Source of the DNA: Erythrobacter sp047872805
Lineage (GTDB): Bacteria; Pseudomonadota; Alphaproteobacteria; Sphingomonadales; Sphingomonadaceae
Direction: 5' to 3'
Assembly: GCF_047872805.1 (NCBI RefSeq)
Contig: NZ_JBLQUK010000001.1
Location: 310,001-374,000 of the forward strand
Length of the DNA stretch: 64,000 nt
Position 1 is the first letter of the stretch, and each line of letters opens with the position of its first letter. The translations under genes and the position numbers were made by a program. The notes under the pieces were generated by a model. The model did not search any database, was not told the origin of the DNA, and was given only the letters and a program-made list of their open reading frames with translations. Of the stretch, positions 1 to 9,123 are shown one piece after another.

Positions 1-1049
1 GCCTGAACAATGCCGTTGGCGATCACGTCGCATTTCATAATCCCGCCAAAGATGTTGACGAGAATGCCTTCGACAGCCGGGTCTTTCAGAATGATCTTGA
101 ACGCTGCGGTTACTTTCTCCGTGGTCGCGCCGCCGCCAACGTCAAGGAAATTGGCCGGGAACGCCCCGTTCAGTTTGATGATGTCCATCGTCGCCATGGC
201 AAGGCCTGCGCCATTGACCATGCAGCCGATATTGCCGTCAAGCTTGATATAGGCGAGGTCAAACTCGCTCGCTTCGACTTCGGCGGGATCTTCTTCGGTC
301 TCGTCGCGCATCGCTTCAATCGCGGGATGACGATACAGCGCGTTGCCATCAAAGCTCATCTTGGTGTCCAGCACCAGCAGATCGGCATTGCCATCGGCAT
401 CAGGCTTGGTTTCAACCAGCGGATTGATTTCGAGCATTTCGCAATCGCTTGCAACAAAGGCGGCGTAAAGCTGCGCGGCGAGTTTCTGACATTTCTTGTT
501 GAGATCGCCCGTCAGGCCGAGCGCGAAAGCCACCGCGCGGCCATGATGCGCCATAAAGCCCTGCGCGGGATCAATCGTGATCGTGGTGATTTTCTCAGGC
601 GTGTTGTGCGCCACATCCTCAATATCCATGCCGCCTTCGGTAGAGGCGACCATTGCAACCCGGCCTGAGGCACGATCGACTAGCATGGCCAGGTAATATT
701 CGCTTTCGATGTCAACGCCGTCGGTCACATACAGGCGGTTTACCTGCTTTCCATCCGCACCGGTCTGGATCGTCACCAGCGTGTTGCCGAGCATTTCCTT
801 GGCGTGACTTTCCACCTCATCGAGCGAAAAGGCGAGGCGAACGCCGCCCTTGGCGTCCGCTGGCAGCTCCTTGAACTTGCCCTTGCCGCGCCCGCCCGCG
901 TGGATCTGTGCCTTGACGACATAGAGCGGGCCAGGAAGCGCCTTTGCCCCGGCAAGCGCCTCTTCGACGGTGAGTGCGGCATGACCTGCCGGAACCGCGA
1001 TGCCATGTTCCTTGAGCAATTCCTTGGCCTGATATTCATGGACGTTCAT
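1..1049 (-). CDS. sucC: Succinyl-CoA synthetase beta subunit, 3' end outside window
   Basis: With SucD this subunit converts succinyl-CoA to succinate with formation of ATP in the TCA cycle. The protein opens MNVHEYQAKELL, the usual SucC N-terminus, followed by the ATP-grasp region (KAQIHAGGRGK, residues 46-56) and, close to the window edge, the ligase-domain signature NIFGGIMKCD. About 349 of the roughly 400 residues normal for the family are visible; the C-terminus, and presumably sucD, lie to the left. The chosen ATG is the only one giving the canonical N-terminus. The gene diverges from the CysQ-like gene across 156 bases. Confidence 0.96.
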   Translation of the reverse strand, partial: MNVHEYQAKELLKEHGIAVPAGHAALTVEEALAGAKALPGPLYVVKAQIHAGGRGKGKFKELPADAKGGVRLAFSLDEVESHAKEMLGNTLVTIQTGADGKQVNRLYVTDGVDIESEYYLAMLVDRASGRVAMVASTEGGMDIEDVAHNTPEKITTITIDPAQGFMAHHGRAVAFALGLTGDLNKKCQKLAAQLYAAFVASDCEMLEINPLVETKPDADGNADLLVLDTKMSFDGNALYRHPAIEAMRDETEEDPAEVEASEFDLAYIKLDGNIGCMVNGAGLAMATMDIIKLNGAFPANFLDVGGGATTEKVTAAFKIILKDPAVEGILVNIFGGIMKCDVIANGIVQ

Positions 1050-1205
1050 GAGCGATGATCCCTTTAATCTGTCAGGCCCCGGCCACTCTGTCGGCGGACA
1101 GGCGTCCTGGGGAGAGGTTGGTTGCGGAGCGCCTAAGCACGTCTCGGCGCACTTGAAAAGTGCAGAAGAGCGCTTCAGGAGGGCGCAGCGCAGGAATAAC
1201 CAAAA

Positions 1206-1982
1206 ATGATAGATCAGGGCCGGTTTCAGGAAATTATCCGCGAGGCGGGCCGTATCGCCCATGCGCGCTGGCCCGGCGGCGGCTATATTCTGGAAAGCTG
1301 GGACAAAACTCCCGGGGACCCCGTCAGCGAGGCAGATATTGCCGTCGATGTGTTTCTGCGCCGCGAATTGTCCCTGTTGCTGCCATCCGCCGCATGGCTT
1401 TCCGAAGAAACCGCCGACGACAAGGCGCGCACCGCCAGCGATCTCATCTGGTTGGTCGATCCGATTGACGGCACCCGCGATTATGTGCGCGGGCGCTCTG
1501 GCTGGGCGGTATCCGTCGCTCTCATCAGCAGCGGTCGCCCGTTGATCGGAATGCTGGCCGCACCCGCCCGCTCAGAGGAGTGGTTTGCCGTCGCCGGGAA
1601 AGGCGCGTGGCTCAACGATGTGCCGCTCAAAGCGAGTGCGCGAAGTGTGTTCGCGGGCGCGCGCGTGCCTGCCGATCAATTGCCGAGCGCGGATTCCGAT
1701 CTGGTTCTGGTGGACAAACCCAATTCGATCGCGCTCAGGATCGCCATGGTTGCCGACAACCGCGCCGACCTGTTGGCCACATTGCGGTGGGGCTTTGAAT
1801 GGGACATTGCCGCAGCGACGCTGATTGCGCGCGAGGCCGGGGCGCGAGTATCCGACGCCTTTGGTCAGCCGCTGGCCTACAACAAGCACGATCCGCGCGA
1901 TTTCGGCGTGCTGGTCTGCGCTCCGGGCATCCATGCCGCAGCGGTCGATCGCTTGGCTGAGCGCGCCAAAGCCCTGCGTTAA
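1206..1982 (+). CDS. cysQ: Inositol monophosphatase family, CysQ-like 3'(2'),5'-bisphosphate nucleotidase
   Basis: Mg-dependent phosphatase of the inositol monophosphatase superfamily. CysQ members remove the 3'-phosphate of PAP/PAPS in sulfate assimilation, and that is the likely role here. The metal site is complete: the acidic pair SEET (E67, E68), the hallmark DPIDGTRDY (D85, D88) and a C-terminal WDIAAATL near residue 200. At 258 residues the length is normal for the family. The start lies downstream of CAGGAAT, a weak ribosome site. Substrate choice between PAP and an inositol phosphate rests on family resemblance only. It converges on the OmpA-family gene, with a hairpin terminator between them. 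Confidence 0.85.
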   Translation: MIDQGRFQEIIREAGRIAHARWPGGGYILESWDKTPGDPVSEADIAVDVFLRRELSLLLPSAAWLSEETADDKARTASDLIWLVDPIDGTRDYVRGRSGWAVSVALISSGRPLIGMLAAPARSEEWFAVAGKGAWLNDVPLKASARSVFAGARVPADQLPSADSDLVLVDKPNSIALRIAMVADNRADLLATLRWGFEWDIAAATLIAREAGARVSDAFGQPLAYNKHDPRDFGVLVCAPGIHAAAVDRLAERAKALR

Positions 1983-2004
1983 GGCAATTTACCTGCGGGA
2001 TGTT

Positions 2005-2028
2005 CGGGGGCGCTCACTGGCGCCCCCG
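2005..2028. terminator. Bidirectional hairpin terminator between convergent genes
   Basis: A perfect 9-bp G+C-rich stem (CGGGGGCGC / GCGCCCCCG) with loop TCACTG sits in the 51-base gap between the convergent CysQ-like and OmpA-family genes. There is no long T run on either side, so efficiency as a Rho-independent terminator is uncertain, but stem and position are what is expected. Confidence 0.6.
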
Positions 2029-2033
2029 TAACG

Positions 2034-2729
2034 TCAATTTGCGCGAGCTGCGTTGACGTCATCCTGGCTGATCGGGATGATCTTGATCTCAACGCGGCGG
2101 TTAAGCGGTTCGTTAACGCCGTCTGCGGTTTTGACCCGCAGATAGTCATAGCTTTCCCCGTAGCCGCGCGTTTCAAGCCGGCTGCGGGCAACACCGCGCG
2201 CGGCCAGGTAATTCGCCACCGCTTGCGCACGCTGTTCGGATAACCGCTGATTGAGAGCGTCTGATCCGGTCGTGTCGGTAAAGCCATACACATCGACCAG
2301 GCTGTTGGGATAGTTGATCAGGCTGTTCGCCACGGAATTGAGCGAATCGTAAAAACCAGGATTGATGTCAGCCGATCCGCGCGCAAAGGTCACACCATCG
2401 GGCAGGCGGACGAGAATCGCGTCCTGATCGCCGACTTCTTCGACATCGACGCCGGTTCCTTCGAGCTCTTCGTCAAGCTCGCGGATTTGATCGTCGAACT
2501 GTTTGCCCAGAACGGCACCGGCCGAGCCGCCCAGCCCTGCGCCAATGATTCGCGCAGCATCGCCGCCAATTGCGCCGCCCAGCAAATAGCCGAGCGTGCC
2601 GCCCAGCCCTGCGCCGATTGCGGTGCGCGATACTTTCTGTTCGCCAGTGTTGGGGTCGGTGACACAGGCGCTTGTCCCAAGTAGCGCAAATGCGGCGGTG
2701 CTCGAAAGCAGGATACGAGATGTCTTCAT
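2034..2729 (-). CDS. OmpA-family outer-membrane lipoprotein with glycine-zipper segment
   Basis: Probable cell-envelope protein anchoring the outer membrane to peptidoglycan. The N-terminus is a signal peptide ending TSAC with Cys22 as candidate lipidation site; Thr at -3 is atypical for a lipobox. Residues about 36-75 are glycine-rich with GxxxG repeats (glycine zipper). The C-terminal half is an OmpA domain: VYGFTDTTGSD, then LSEQRAQAVANYL, ending NRRVEIKI, the peptidoglycan-binding pattern. It is 231 residues long, like the YiaD group. It diverges from the CorC-like gene over 195 bases that should hold both promoters. Confidence 0.85.
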   Translation of the reverse strand: MKTSRILLSSTAAFALLGTSACVTDPNTGEQKVSRTAIGAGLGGTLGYLLGGAIGGDAARIIGAGLGGSAGAVLGKQFDDQIRELDEELEGTGVDVEEVGDQDAILVRLPDGVTFARGSADINPGFYDSLNSVANSLINYPNSLVDVYGFTDTTGSDALNQRLSEQRAQAVANYLAARGVARSRLETRGYGESYDYLRVKTADGVNEPLNRRVEIKIIPISQDDVNAARAN

Positions 2730-2924
2730 TGTTCAGTCCTCCTGATGGAAACAGCATACACAAAATCAAGCGGCGCTGTCGCCCAAATGTTCCTGAATAG
2801 CGCATGCATGTCCGCGATTTGCGCAGACATGAACGGATTGTAAATTGCTGTAGTCGGTTCAGATCTGCGAAAACTGACTGCGCGGCGGCTGGCAAGCGGC
2901 AACAATTCTGCTAGCGATGCGATC

Positions 2925-4238
2925 GTGACACCTTTCCCTTGGCCAGACATCGTGATCATCGCGGGCCTCATTGTGCTCAATGGCGTCTTTTCGATGTCAG
3001 AGCTTGCTATCGTTTCGGCCAAAACGTCCAAGCTTCAGGCCAAGGCTGATAGTGGTTCAGCCAGCGCCATGACAGCGCTTGCGCTGGCGAGCGATCCGGG
3101 GCGGTTTCTGTCGACCGTGCAGATCGGCATAACTCTGATCGCGATCATTACGGGCGCTCTATCTGGCGCCAGCCTGGAGGCCCCCATTGGCGAACGCATC
3201 GCCTTGCTGGGTGTTGAACCGGACACTGCGCGTCAGGCGGCGTTCGTTTCGGTGATCGCGCTGACCACTTATTTCAGCGTGGTGGTCGGCGAACTGGTCC
3301 CCAAACAGCTGGCTTTGCGCAACGCGGTGCCAATCTCGCTGTTGATGGCGCGCCCCATGGCGCTGCTAGCACGGGCCGCTGCGCCGCTTGTCTGGACGCT
3401 CGATAAATCATCCGCCGCGATCATTGCGCTGATCGGGATATCGGCAAAGGGCCAGCCTTCGTTAACGGCGCAGGAATTGCAGATGATCTTTGCCGATGCG
3501 ACACGGTCGGGCGTGATCGAAGCAGATCAGCATCAGATCCTGACCGGGGTGGTCCGGCTGGCTGAACGTCCGGTGCGCGAAATGATGACGCCGCGCACCG
3601 AGATTGACTGGATTGAGGCCGACGCTGATGCTGAGCAGATAAAACAAACCATCGAGGGAAGCCCGCATTCCTTGCTGCCGGTGGCAGAAGGTTCTCCCGA
3701 TACGATCCTCGGCATAGTAAAAGTGCGCGAAGTTCTCGCCGCGCTCGTGGCGGGCAAGCCGGTGTCGATCCGCGCGATGATGCACAAGGCCGAAGTTGTG
3801 CCCGATCAGCTAGACGCGATGGACGCTCTGCGCGTGCTGCAATCGGCGGGTATCGCCATGGCCGTGGTGCATGACGAATATGGCCATTTCGAAGGAATCG
3901 TGACGCCGGTCGACCTGCTGACCGCGATTGCCGGGAATTTCGCCAGCGACAAGGATCAGGGTGATGCGCCGCAGATTATCGAGCGCAAGGACGGATCCTT
4001 GTTGGTCTCAGGCGCGTTCAATGCGGATGCGCTCGCCGACCGGCTGGGACTGGAATATGGCGAATCGCGTGAATTCGGCACGGCGGCAGGTTATGTGCTG
4101 TCCGTCATGAAAAAACTGCCGCAGGAAGGCGAAAGCTTCGTCGATCAGGGCTGGAGCTTTGAAATCGTCGATATGGACAACCGCCGTATCGACAAGATCC
4201 TCGTCAGCAAGCTCGAACCGGAAATGGCGCAGGATTGA
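2925..4238 (+). CDS. CNNM/CorC-type membrane protein with CBS pair (hemolysin-C family)
   Basis: Inner-membrane protein of the HlyC/CorC (CNNM) family, linked in other bacteria to Mg2+/Co2+ efflux or tolerance. Residues 1-180 form a DUF21/CNNM domain with about four hydrophobic segments and the early motif NGVFSMSELA. A CBS pair follows (MMTPRTEIDWIEAD, later AMAVVHDEYGHFEGIVT), then the CorC_HlyC C-terminal domain ending near IDKILVSKL. At 437 residues it is full length. Translation appears to start at a GTG; no in-frame ATG precedes the first membrane segment. The transported ion cannot be told from sequence. Confidence 0.88.
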   Translation: MTPFPWPDIVIIAGLIVLNGVFSMSELAIVSAKTSKLQAKADSGSASAMTALALASDPGRFLSTVQIGITLIAIITGALSGASLEAPIGERIALLGVEPDTARQAAFVSVIALTTYFSVVVGELVPKQLALRNAVPISLLMARPMALLARAAAPLVWTLDKSSAAIIALIGISAKGQPSLTAQELQMIFADATRSGVIEADQHQILTGVVRLAERPVREMMTPRTEIDWIEADADAEQIKQTIEGSPHSLLPVAEGSPDTILGIVKVREVLAALVAGKPVSIRAMMHKAEVVPDQLDAMDALRVLQSAGIAMAVVHDEYGHFEGIVTPVDLLTAIAGNFASDKDQGDAPQIIERKDGSLLVSGAFNADALADRLGLEYGESREFGTAAGYVLSVMKKLPQEGESFVDQGWSFEIVDMDNRRIDKILVSKLEPEMAQD

Positions 4239-4258
4239 GCGGGTTTGGCAGGACGCTG

Positions 4259-4669
4259 TTACGAAGGGATCAGTGTCTGTGCCGATGCGCCGTCGCCTTC
4301 GGGAGCGGCGATGATGTCGCGGGTTACGCTGCCTTTGGCGACGACATTGGTGCCTGAATCGCCCACCTGCGAACGGATACCGGGAGCGGCGCTGCCTGCA
4401 CGATCAAGCGCGCTGGTTTCGACCTGACTGCGCGGCGCAGGGCCGCCAAACAAGGCTTCAAGCGCTTGCTCTGCCGCGGTGCCTTCTGATGGGCGCGGTG
4501 CGCCGGGAGCCGGCGGGGTCAAAGAAAAGTCAGGCGGCACCACCAGCGGGGCCTGTCGCTGAACCGCGAATTCATCAGGGCGTTCGCGGTTGAAAATGCC
4601 GCTGCCCCCGCAAGCTGCGAGCATGGCGCAGCCCGATGCGAGCAGAATGGCCGATTTGAGATTACGCAT
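4259..4669 (-). CDS. Small lipoprotein, DUF3035/BamF-like
   Basis: Small secreted lipoprotein. The signal peptide ends LAAC, a good lipobox, giving a lipid-modified Cys about residue 20. The rest is low in structure and rich in Pro and Ala (VVPPDFSLTPPAPGAP). The RPDEFAV..APLVVPPDFSL pattern matches DUF3035, a family named after the alphaproteobacterial BamF subunit of the outer-membrane assembly machine; that link is from memory. It starts at the ATG spaced 8 bases from GGAG, two bases after the lspA stop, and is co-transcribed with lspA and ileS, so a lipoprotein gene sits beside the lipoprotein signal peptidase. Confidence 0.75.
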   Translation of the reverse strand: MRNLKSAILLASGCAMLAACGGSGIFNRERPDEFAVQRQAPLVVPPDFSLTPPAPGAPRPSEGTAAEQALEALFGGPAPRSQVETSALDRAGSAAPGIRSQVGDSGTNVVAKGSVTRDIIAAPEGDGASAQTLIPS

Positions 4670-4671
4670 GA

Positions 4672-5199
4672 TCAATTCTCCGCAGGGACGGTGTTGCCAT
4701 CCGAATTTTCATCCTTTTCGCGCAGGAAAAGGCTTCGGGCAAGGATAATGACGACGCCGATGGTGATAGCGGCATCGGCGATGTTGAAAACAAGGAAGGG
4801 GCGAAACGAGCCGATATGCAGGTCGGCATAATCTATGACATAGCCCAGCACGTAGCGATCGCGGATATTGCCAATCGCCCCGCCGAGGATCAGCGCCAGA
4901 CCCACAATGTCGCCCAATTTGCGTTCGCGCATCAACCACACCAACACAATCAGCGCGATGACTGCAGTTAGGCCAACCAACAGCCAGCGCATTTCCATAT
5001 TGGTTGCCTGCAACATGCCGAGCGAAATGCCCCGGTTCTCGGTATAGGTGAGATCGAAGAATGGCAGCAGGTCAATCTTTTGCACACTGCGCAGATTGAG
5101 CGGGCCGACCACATACCACTTTACGATCTGATCGATCGCGGCGATCAAAGCGGCAATTCCCAGCCCGATCAGCCGGATGCGGGTAAAGGGGCCGCTCAT
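4672..5199 (-). CDS. lspA: Lipoprotein signal peptidase (signal peptidase II)
   Basis: Inner-membrane aspartyl protease that removes signal peptides from diacylglyceryl-modified prolipoproteins. Four hydrophobic segments are evident. Both catalytic Asp motifs are present: GAIGNIRDRYVLGYVIDY and VFNIADAAI, separated as in the family. At 175 residues it is normal length; the C-terminus is a charged tail (LREKDENSDG). The start overlaps the ileS stop as ATGA, so the two are translationally coupled, an arrangement common in Gram-negative bacteria. OmpA-like and BamF-like lipoproteins nearby are potential substrates. Confidence 0.96.
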   Translation of the reverse strand: MSGPFTRIRLIGLGIAALIAAIDQIVKWYVVGPLNLRSVQKIDLLPFFDLTYTENRGISLGMLQATNMEMRWLLVGLTAVIALIVLVWLMRERKLGDIVGLALILGGAIGNIRDRYVLGYVIDYADLHIGSFRPFLVFNIADAAITIGVVIILARSLFLREKDENSDGNTVPAEN

Positions 5200-8177
5200 T
5201 GGGCGGCATCCATTGCGCCGACGACATCATCGCAGCGCCCGCACAGCGCGCCGTCTTCGGACACGTCAGGCAGCAGGCGCCAGCAGCGGCCGCATTTGTG
5301 GTCGGAGGATTTGGTGACGCTCACCGCTACTCCATTGCCACGTGTGACTGTCCCCGTGATGAACAATTCGGCGAGTTCATTGTCAGTTACGCCATCGGGC
5401 ACCGCACCAGCGGGGACGATAACAACGGCTTCATTGCTCGAACGGATCACCTTGTCGCGGCGCAGCGGCTCGATTGCTTCGGTCACGCGTTCGCGCAAAA
5501 CTCGCAGAGCGTCCCACTTGCCGCGGTCTGCACTCACACTCGGCACGACCGGCCATTCGAGCAGGTGGACGCTGCCGCCCTGTTCCCCGTCCTCGGGATA
5601 GCGCGCAGCCCATACTTCCTCGGCGGTGAAGACCACCACCGGCGCGGCATAGCGCACCAGCGCATGGAACAGCAGATCGAGCACCACGCGATAGGAATTG
5701 CGCAGATCGCTGTCCGGCCCTTCGCAATAGAGCGTGTCCTTGCGGATATCGAAATAGAACGCGCTGAGGTCTTCGTTGCAGAAATCGACCAGCAGGCGGG
5801 TGTAGCTGTTGAAATCGTACTCGGTGGCCGCCTTGCGCAGCTTTCCGTCGAGTTCGGAGAGGAGCGACAGGACATACCGCTCCAACTCCGGGATCTCACC
5901 GGTGTCGGACATATCGCCGACAAAGCCATCGAGCGCTCCGAGCAGGTAGCGAAAAGTGTTGCGCAACCGCCGATATTGATCGCCCACGCCTTTGAGAATT
6001 TCATCACCGATGCGGTGATCCTCGGTGAAATCGACGCTCAGCGCCCACAGGCGGATGATGTCCGCGCCGGTCTGCTCCATCATCGTGACCGGGCTGATGG
6101 TGTTGCCCTCGCTCTTGGACATCTTGCGGCCCTTGGAATCCATGGTGAAACCGTGGGTCAAGACCTGATCGTAGGGCGCACGGCCCCGCGTGGCGCTGGA
6201 TTGCAGCAGCGAGGACTGGAACCAGCCGCGATGCTGGTCGGAGCCTTCGAGGTAGAGATTGGCGGGCCATGTGAGGTCCGGCCAGCGCCCGGATTCGAGC
6301 ACGAAGGCATGGGTGCAGCCAGAATCGAACCACACGTCGAGAATGTCGGTGACCATCTCGTATTCGTCGGGGTTGTAGCCCGCGCCGAGATATTCCGCCT
6401 TGCGCGCTTCCTCCCACGCATCGACGCCCTCCTGCATCACCGCTGCGACAATGCGGGCGTTGACTTCGGGGTCTTGCAGGTACGAGCCATCGGGCCGCAC
6501 GAACAAAGTGATCGGCACGCCCCATGCGCGTTGGCGGGAGAGCACCCAGTCGGGCCGCCCCTCGACCATCGCGCCGATGCGGTTGCGGCCCTTTCCGGGG
6601 ATGAATTCGACGCGGGCGATTTCGGACGTCGCAACTTCTCTCAACGTCGTGCCAGCGGAAGCTGGCATCTCGGGCGTTGGAGCGCTGCCGCCTGAGACCC
6701 CAGCTTTTGCTGGGGTGACGGGAAGCGGTTTGTCCATCGGCACGAACCATTGCGGCGTGCAGCGGAAGATGACCTTGGCCTTGGAGCGCCACGAGTGCGG
6801 GTAGGAATGCGCGTAATCCGCGCTCGCCGCTAGCAACGCGCCGGTTTCGCGCAGGTCCGAACAGATCGGCCCGTCAGGTGCGTTGAACTTGGGGTTGATG
6901 ACGCTCATGCGCCGCTCATCCGCGCCGCCCAGCCATGGCCAGTCGTCGCGGTAGCGCCCGTCGTCCATCACCGCGAAAACGGGGGCGATGCCGGCCGATT
7001 TGCACAGGTCGAAGTCGTCCTCGCCATGATCGGGCGCCATGTGGACGAGGCCGGTGCCAGAGTCGGTGGTGACGAAGTCGCCGGGCAGCAGCGGGCGCGA
7101 GGCGGCGTAGAACCCGCCGAGGTGGTGCATCGGATGTCGGGCGAGGGTGCCGGCGAGGTCGGAGCCCTTGAAGTTTTGGTGCTTAAGGAACTTCATCCGC
7201 GCGGTAGCCTCATGCCCTTCGGAGGCAAGTATCGTAGTCAGGTATCTACCTATCCTTTGCTCGAAATCCTCTAGCAGTGCGCTTGCGACGATAAACTTCC
7301 GGTTGAAGTAGCCGCGATTCAGGTTCGCATCGGCCGCTTCTTTTTGATCGCCCCAGCCGACAACCCCAGTGCTGAGCGTTTCGACCAAAACATATTCAAC
7401 CTCCGGCCCATAAGCCAAAGCCTGGTTCACCGGGATCGTCCAAGGCGTCGTCGTCCAGATCACCGCGTGGGCGCCGACCAGTTCGGGGATCGGCGACTCA
7501 ACAATCTCGAACGCCACGTCGATCTGGGTCGAGGTGATGTCCTCATATTCGACCTCGGCCTCGGCCAGCGCGGTCTTTTCGACCGGGGACCACATCACCG
7601 GCTTGGACCCGCGATAGAGGTTTCCGGCTTCGGCGAACTTACACAGCTCGGCAACGATCGTCGCCTCGGCCTGAAAATCCATGGTGAGATAGGGATTGTC
7701 CCAATCGCCCATGATGCCCAGCCGCTTCAGCTGCTCGCGCTGCACATCCACCCACGCTTGCGCATAGGCGCGGCATTCGGCGCGGAACTCCTTGGCCGGA
7801 ACCTCGTCCTTGTTGAGCTTCTTCTTGCGGTATTGCTCCTCAACCTTCCATTCGATTGGCAGGCCGTGGCAGTCCCAGCCGGGAACATAGGGCGCGTCCT
7901 TGCCCATCAGGTTCTGCGTGCGGCATACCATGTCCTTGAGGATATGGTTCAGCGCATGGCCGATATGCATATCGCCATTGGCATAGGGCGGGCCATCGTG
8001 GAGGATGAACTTCTCGCGCCCCTGGCGGGCCTCGCGCAGTTTTTCGTAAAGACCAATCTCGCGCCAGCGCGCCGCAATGCCCGGTTCCTTCTGCGGAAGG
8101 CCGGCTTTCATCGGGAAGTCCGTCTTCGGCAGGAAGACGGTGTCCTTGTAGTCGCGTTTCGCGGTGTCGTTGCTCAT
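5196..8177 (-). CDS. ileS: Isoleucyl-tRNA synthetase with in-frame repeat insertion
   Basis: Class I synthetase charging tRNA-Ile. The HIGH motif appears as GDMHIGHALNH near residue 70, the KMSKS loop as GRKMSKSEGN near residue 685, a CP1 editing domain lies between them, and a C-terminal zinc finger (HKCGRCW, later CGRCDD) ends the protein. At 993 residues it is slightly long. Part of the excess is about 25 residues around 486-511 (PVTPAKAGVSGG to PASAGTT), encoded by a palindromic repeat inserted in frame just after CTPQWFVPMDK and before LREVATSEIARVEF. All core motifs and the frame are intact, so the enzyme is probably functional. Confidence 0.97.
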   Translation of the reverse strand: MSNDTAKRDYKDTVFLPKTDFPMKAGLPQKEPGIAARWREIGLYEKLREARQGREKFILHDGPPYANGDMHIGHALNHILKDMVCRTQNLMGKDAPYVPGWDCHGLPIEWKVEEQYRKKKLNKDEVPAKEFRAECRAYAQAWVDVQREQLKRLGIMGDWDNPYLTMDFQAEATIVAELCKFAEAGNLYRGSKPVMWSPVEKTALAEAEVEYEDITSTQIDVAFEIVESPIPELVGAHAVIWTTTPWTIPVNQALAYGPEVEYVLVETLSTGVVGWGDQKEAADANLNRGYFNRKFIVASALLEDFEQRIGRYLTTILASEGHEATARMKFLKHQNFKGSDLAGTLARHPMHHLGGFYAASRPLLPGDFVTTDSGTGLVHMAPDHGEDDFDLCKSAGIAPVFAVMDDGRYRDDWPWLGGADERRMSVINPKFNAPDGPICSDLRETGALLAASADYAHSYPHSWRSKAKVIFRCTPQWFVPMDKPLPVTPAKAGVSGGSAPTPEMPASAGTTLREVATSEIARVEFIPGKGRNRIGAMVEGRPDWVLSRQRAWGVPITLFVRPDGSYLQDPEVNARIVAAVMQEGVDAWEEARKAEYLGAGYNPDEYEMVTDILDVWFDSGCTHAFVLESGRWPDLTWPANLYLEGSDQHRGWFQSSLLQSSATRGRAPYDQVLTHGFTMDSKGRKMSKSEGNTISPVTMMEQTGADIIRLWALSVDFTEDHRIGDEILKGVGDQYRRLRNTFRYLLGALDGFVGDMSDTGEIPELERYVLSLLSELDGKLRKAATEYDFNSYTRLLVDFCNEDLSAFYFDIRKDTLYCEGPDSDLRNSYRVVLDLLFHALVRYAAPVVVFTAEEVWAARYPEDGEQGGSVHLLEWPVVPSVSADRGKWDALRVLRERVTEAIEPLRRDKVIRSSNEAVVIVPAGAVPDGVTDNELAELFITGTVTRGNGVAVSVTKSSDHKCGRCWRLLPDVSEDGALCGRCDDVVGAMDAAQ
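6644..6720. repeat. Interspersed palindromic repeat, family A, inside ileS
   Basis: Two small hairpins, GCCAGC-ggaa-GCTGGC (6651-6666) and CCCCAGC-tttt-GCTGGGG (6698-6715), are themselves arranged as an imperfect inverted repeat (CGTCGTGCCAGC ... GGGGTGACG). The intergenic element at 51307-51388 has the same architecture and nearly the same arms. This copy lies within the ileS coding frame and is translated. Confidence 0.9.
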
Positions 8178-8187
8178 CAGGCCAAAA

Positions 8188-9123
8188 TCACTTTCGGGGC
8201 GCGCTTAGAAGCCTTCGCGCTTCGTCGCAATCCTTCTCCATCTGCGCCATCAAAGCATCGAGGCTGTCAAACTTCGCCTCGCCGCGCAGGAAATGGTGGA
8301 ATGCGACCTCGATTTCCTGCCCGTAAAGATCGCCGGAGAAGTCGAAGAAATACGGCTCGAGCAGCTCCTTGGGCGGTTCGAATTGCGGACGGATGCCGAT
8401 ATTAGCCGCGCCTTTCAGCACCTGACCCGTGGCAAGCACCTTGCCCGTCACGGCATAGACGCCGTATCGGGGGCGCAGGTAATTCTCGACCGAAAGGTTG
8501 GCGGTGGGATAGCCGATGGTGCGCCCGCGCTTGTCCCCGTGTTCCACGATCCCGCGGATTGCGAAGGGGCGCGACAAAAGCTGCGCGGCGAGCTGCGGAT
8601 CGCCTTCACGCAGCGCCTCGCGGATGCGGCTGGAGGAGATGACGCCCGCTTCCTCCACCGCTTCGACCACGCGCGATTCGAGGCCGTTTTCGGCTCCGAA
8701 GGTGCGCAGCAGATCGACATTGCCCTTGGCCATCTTGCCGAAAGTGAAATCGCCGCCCGTCACCACGCCATGCGCGCCGAAACGGCCGATCAGGATTTGT
8801 GTGATGAAATCCTCCGCGCTCGTCCCTGCCAGTTCCGCATCGAAGTGGAACACCAGCATCGCGGTGGCGCCCGCCGCCAGATAGAGCTCTTGCCGCTGTT
8901 CGAGCGTCGTCAGGCGGAACGGCGGCACATCCGGGCGGAAGAACCGCACAGGATGGGGGTCAAAGGTCGCGATGATCGAAGGACGGCCCTCAGCGTGCGC
9001 CCAGCGGATCGCTTCGCCAGCCACAGCCTGATGCCCGCGATGGAAGCCGTCGAAATTGCCCAGCGCGATCACCGCTCCGCGCAGCGCTTCGGTCACGGTA
9101 TCGCGGTGATCGAGCCAGCGCAT
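8188..9123 (-). CDS. ribF: Bifunctional riboflavin kinase / FAD synthetase
   Basis: Makes FMN from riboflavin and then FAD. The N-terminal nucleotidyltransferase domain has ALGNFDGFHRGHQAV (residues 20-34) and the later SSSRIREAL motif near residue 170. The C-terminal flavokinase domain shows the G-x-PTAN signature (GRTIGYPTANLSVE) followed by RYGVYAV. At 311 residues the length is standard. Its start overlaps the folA stop by one base (TGATG) and ileS follows after 10 bases, so it belongs to the gpmA-to-lspA run. The cofactors made are needed by the flavoenzymes farther right. Confidence 0.96.
   Translation of the reverse strand: MRWLDHRDTVTEALRGAVIALGNFDGFHRGHQAVAGEAIRWAHAEGRPSIIATFDPHPVRFFRPDVPPFRLTTLEQRQELYLAAGATAMLVFHFDAELAGTSAEDFITQILIGRFGAHGVVTGGDFTFGKMAKGNVDLLRTFGAENGLESRVVEAVEEAGVISSSRIREALREGDPQLAAQLLSRPFAIRGIVEHGDKRGRTIGYPTANLSVENYLRPRYGVYAVTGKVLATGQVLKGAANIGIRPQFEPPKELLEPYFFDFSGDLYGQEIEVAFHHFLRGEAKFDSLDALMAQMEKDCDEARRLLSAPRK

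Noticed and set aside
1149..1163. Hairpin GCACTT-GAA-AAGTGC before the CysQ-like gene as a terminator
   Set aside because: A six-base A+T-containing stem without a T run, in a divergent promoter region; too weak to call.
5199..6695. Long plus-strand open frame opposite ileS
   Set aside because: It mirrors the ileS codons on the other strand, has no recognisable domain or ribosome site, and ileS is certain. Such antisense frames are expected in high-G+C DNA.
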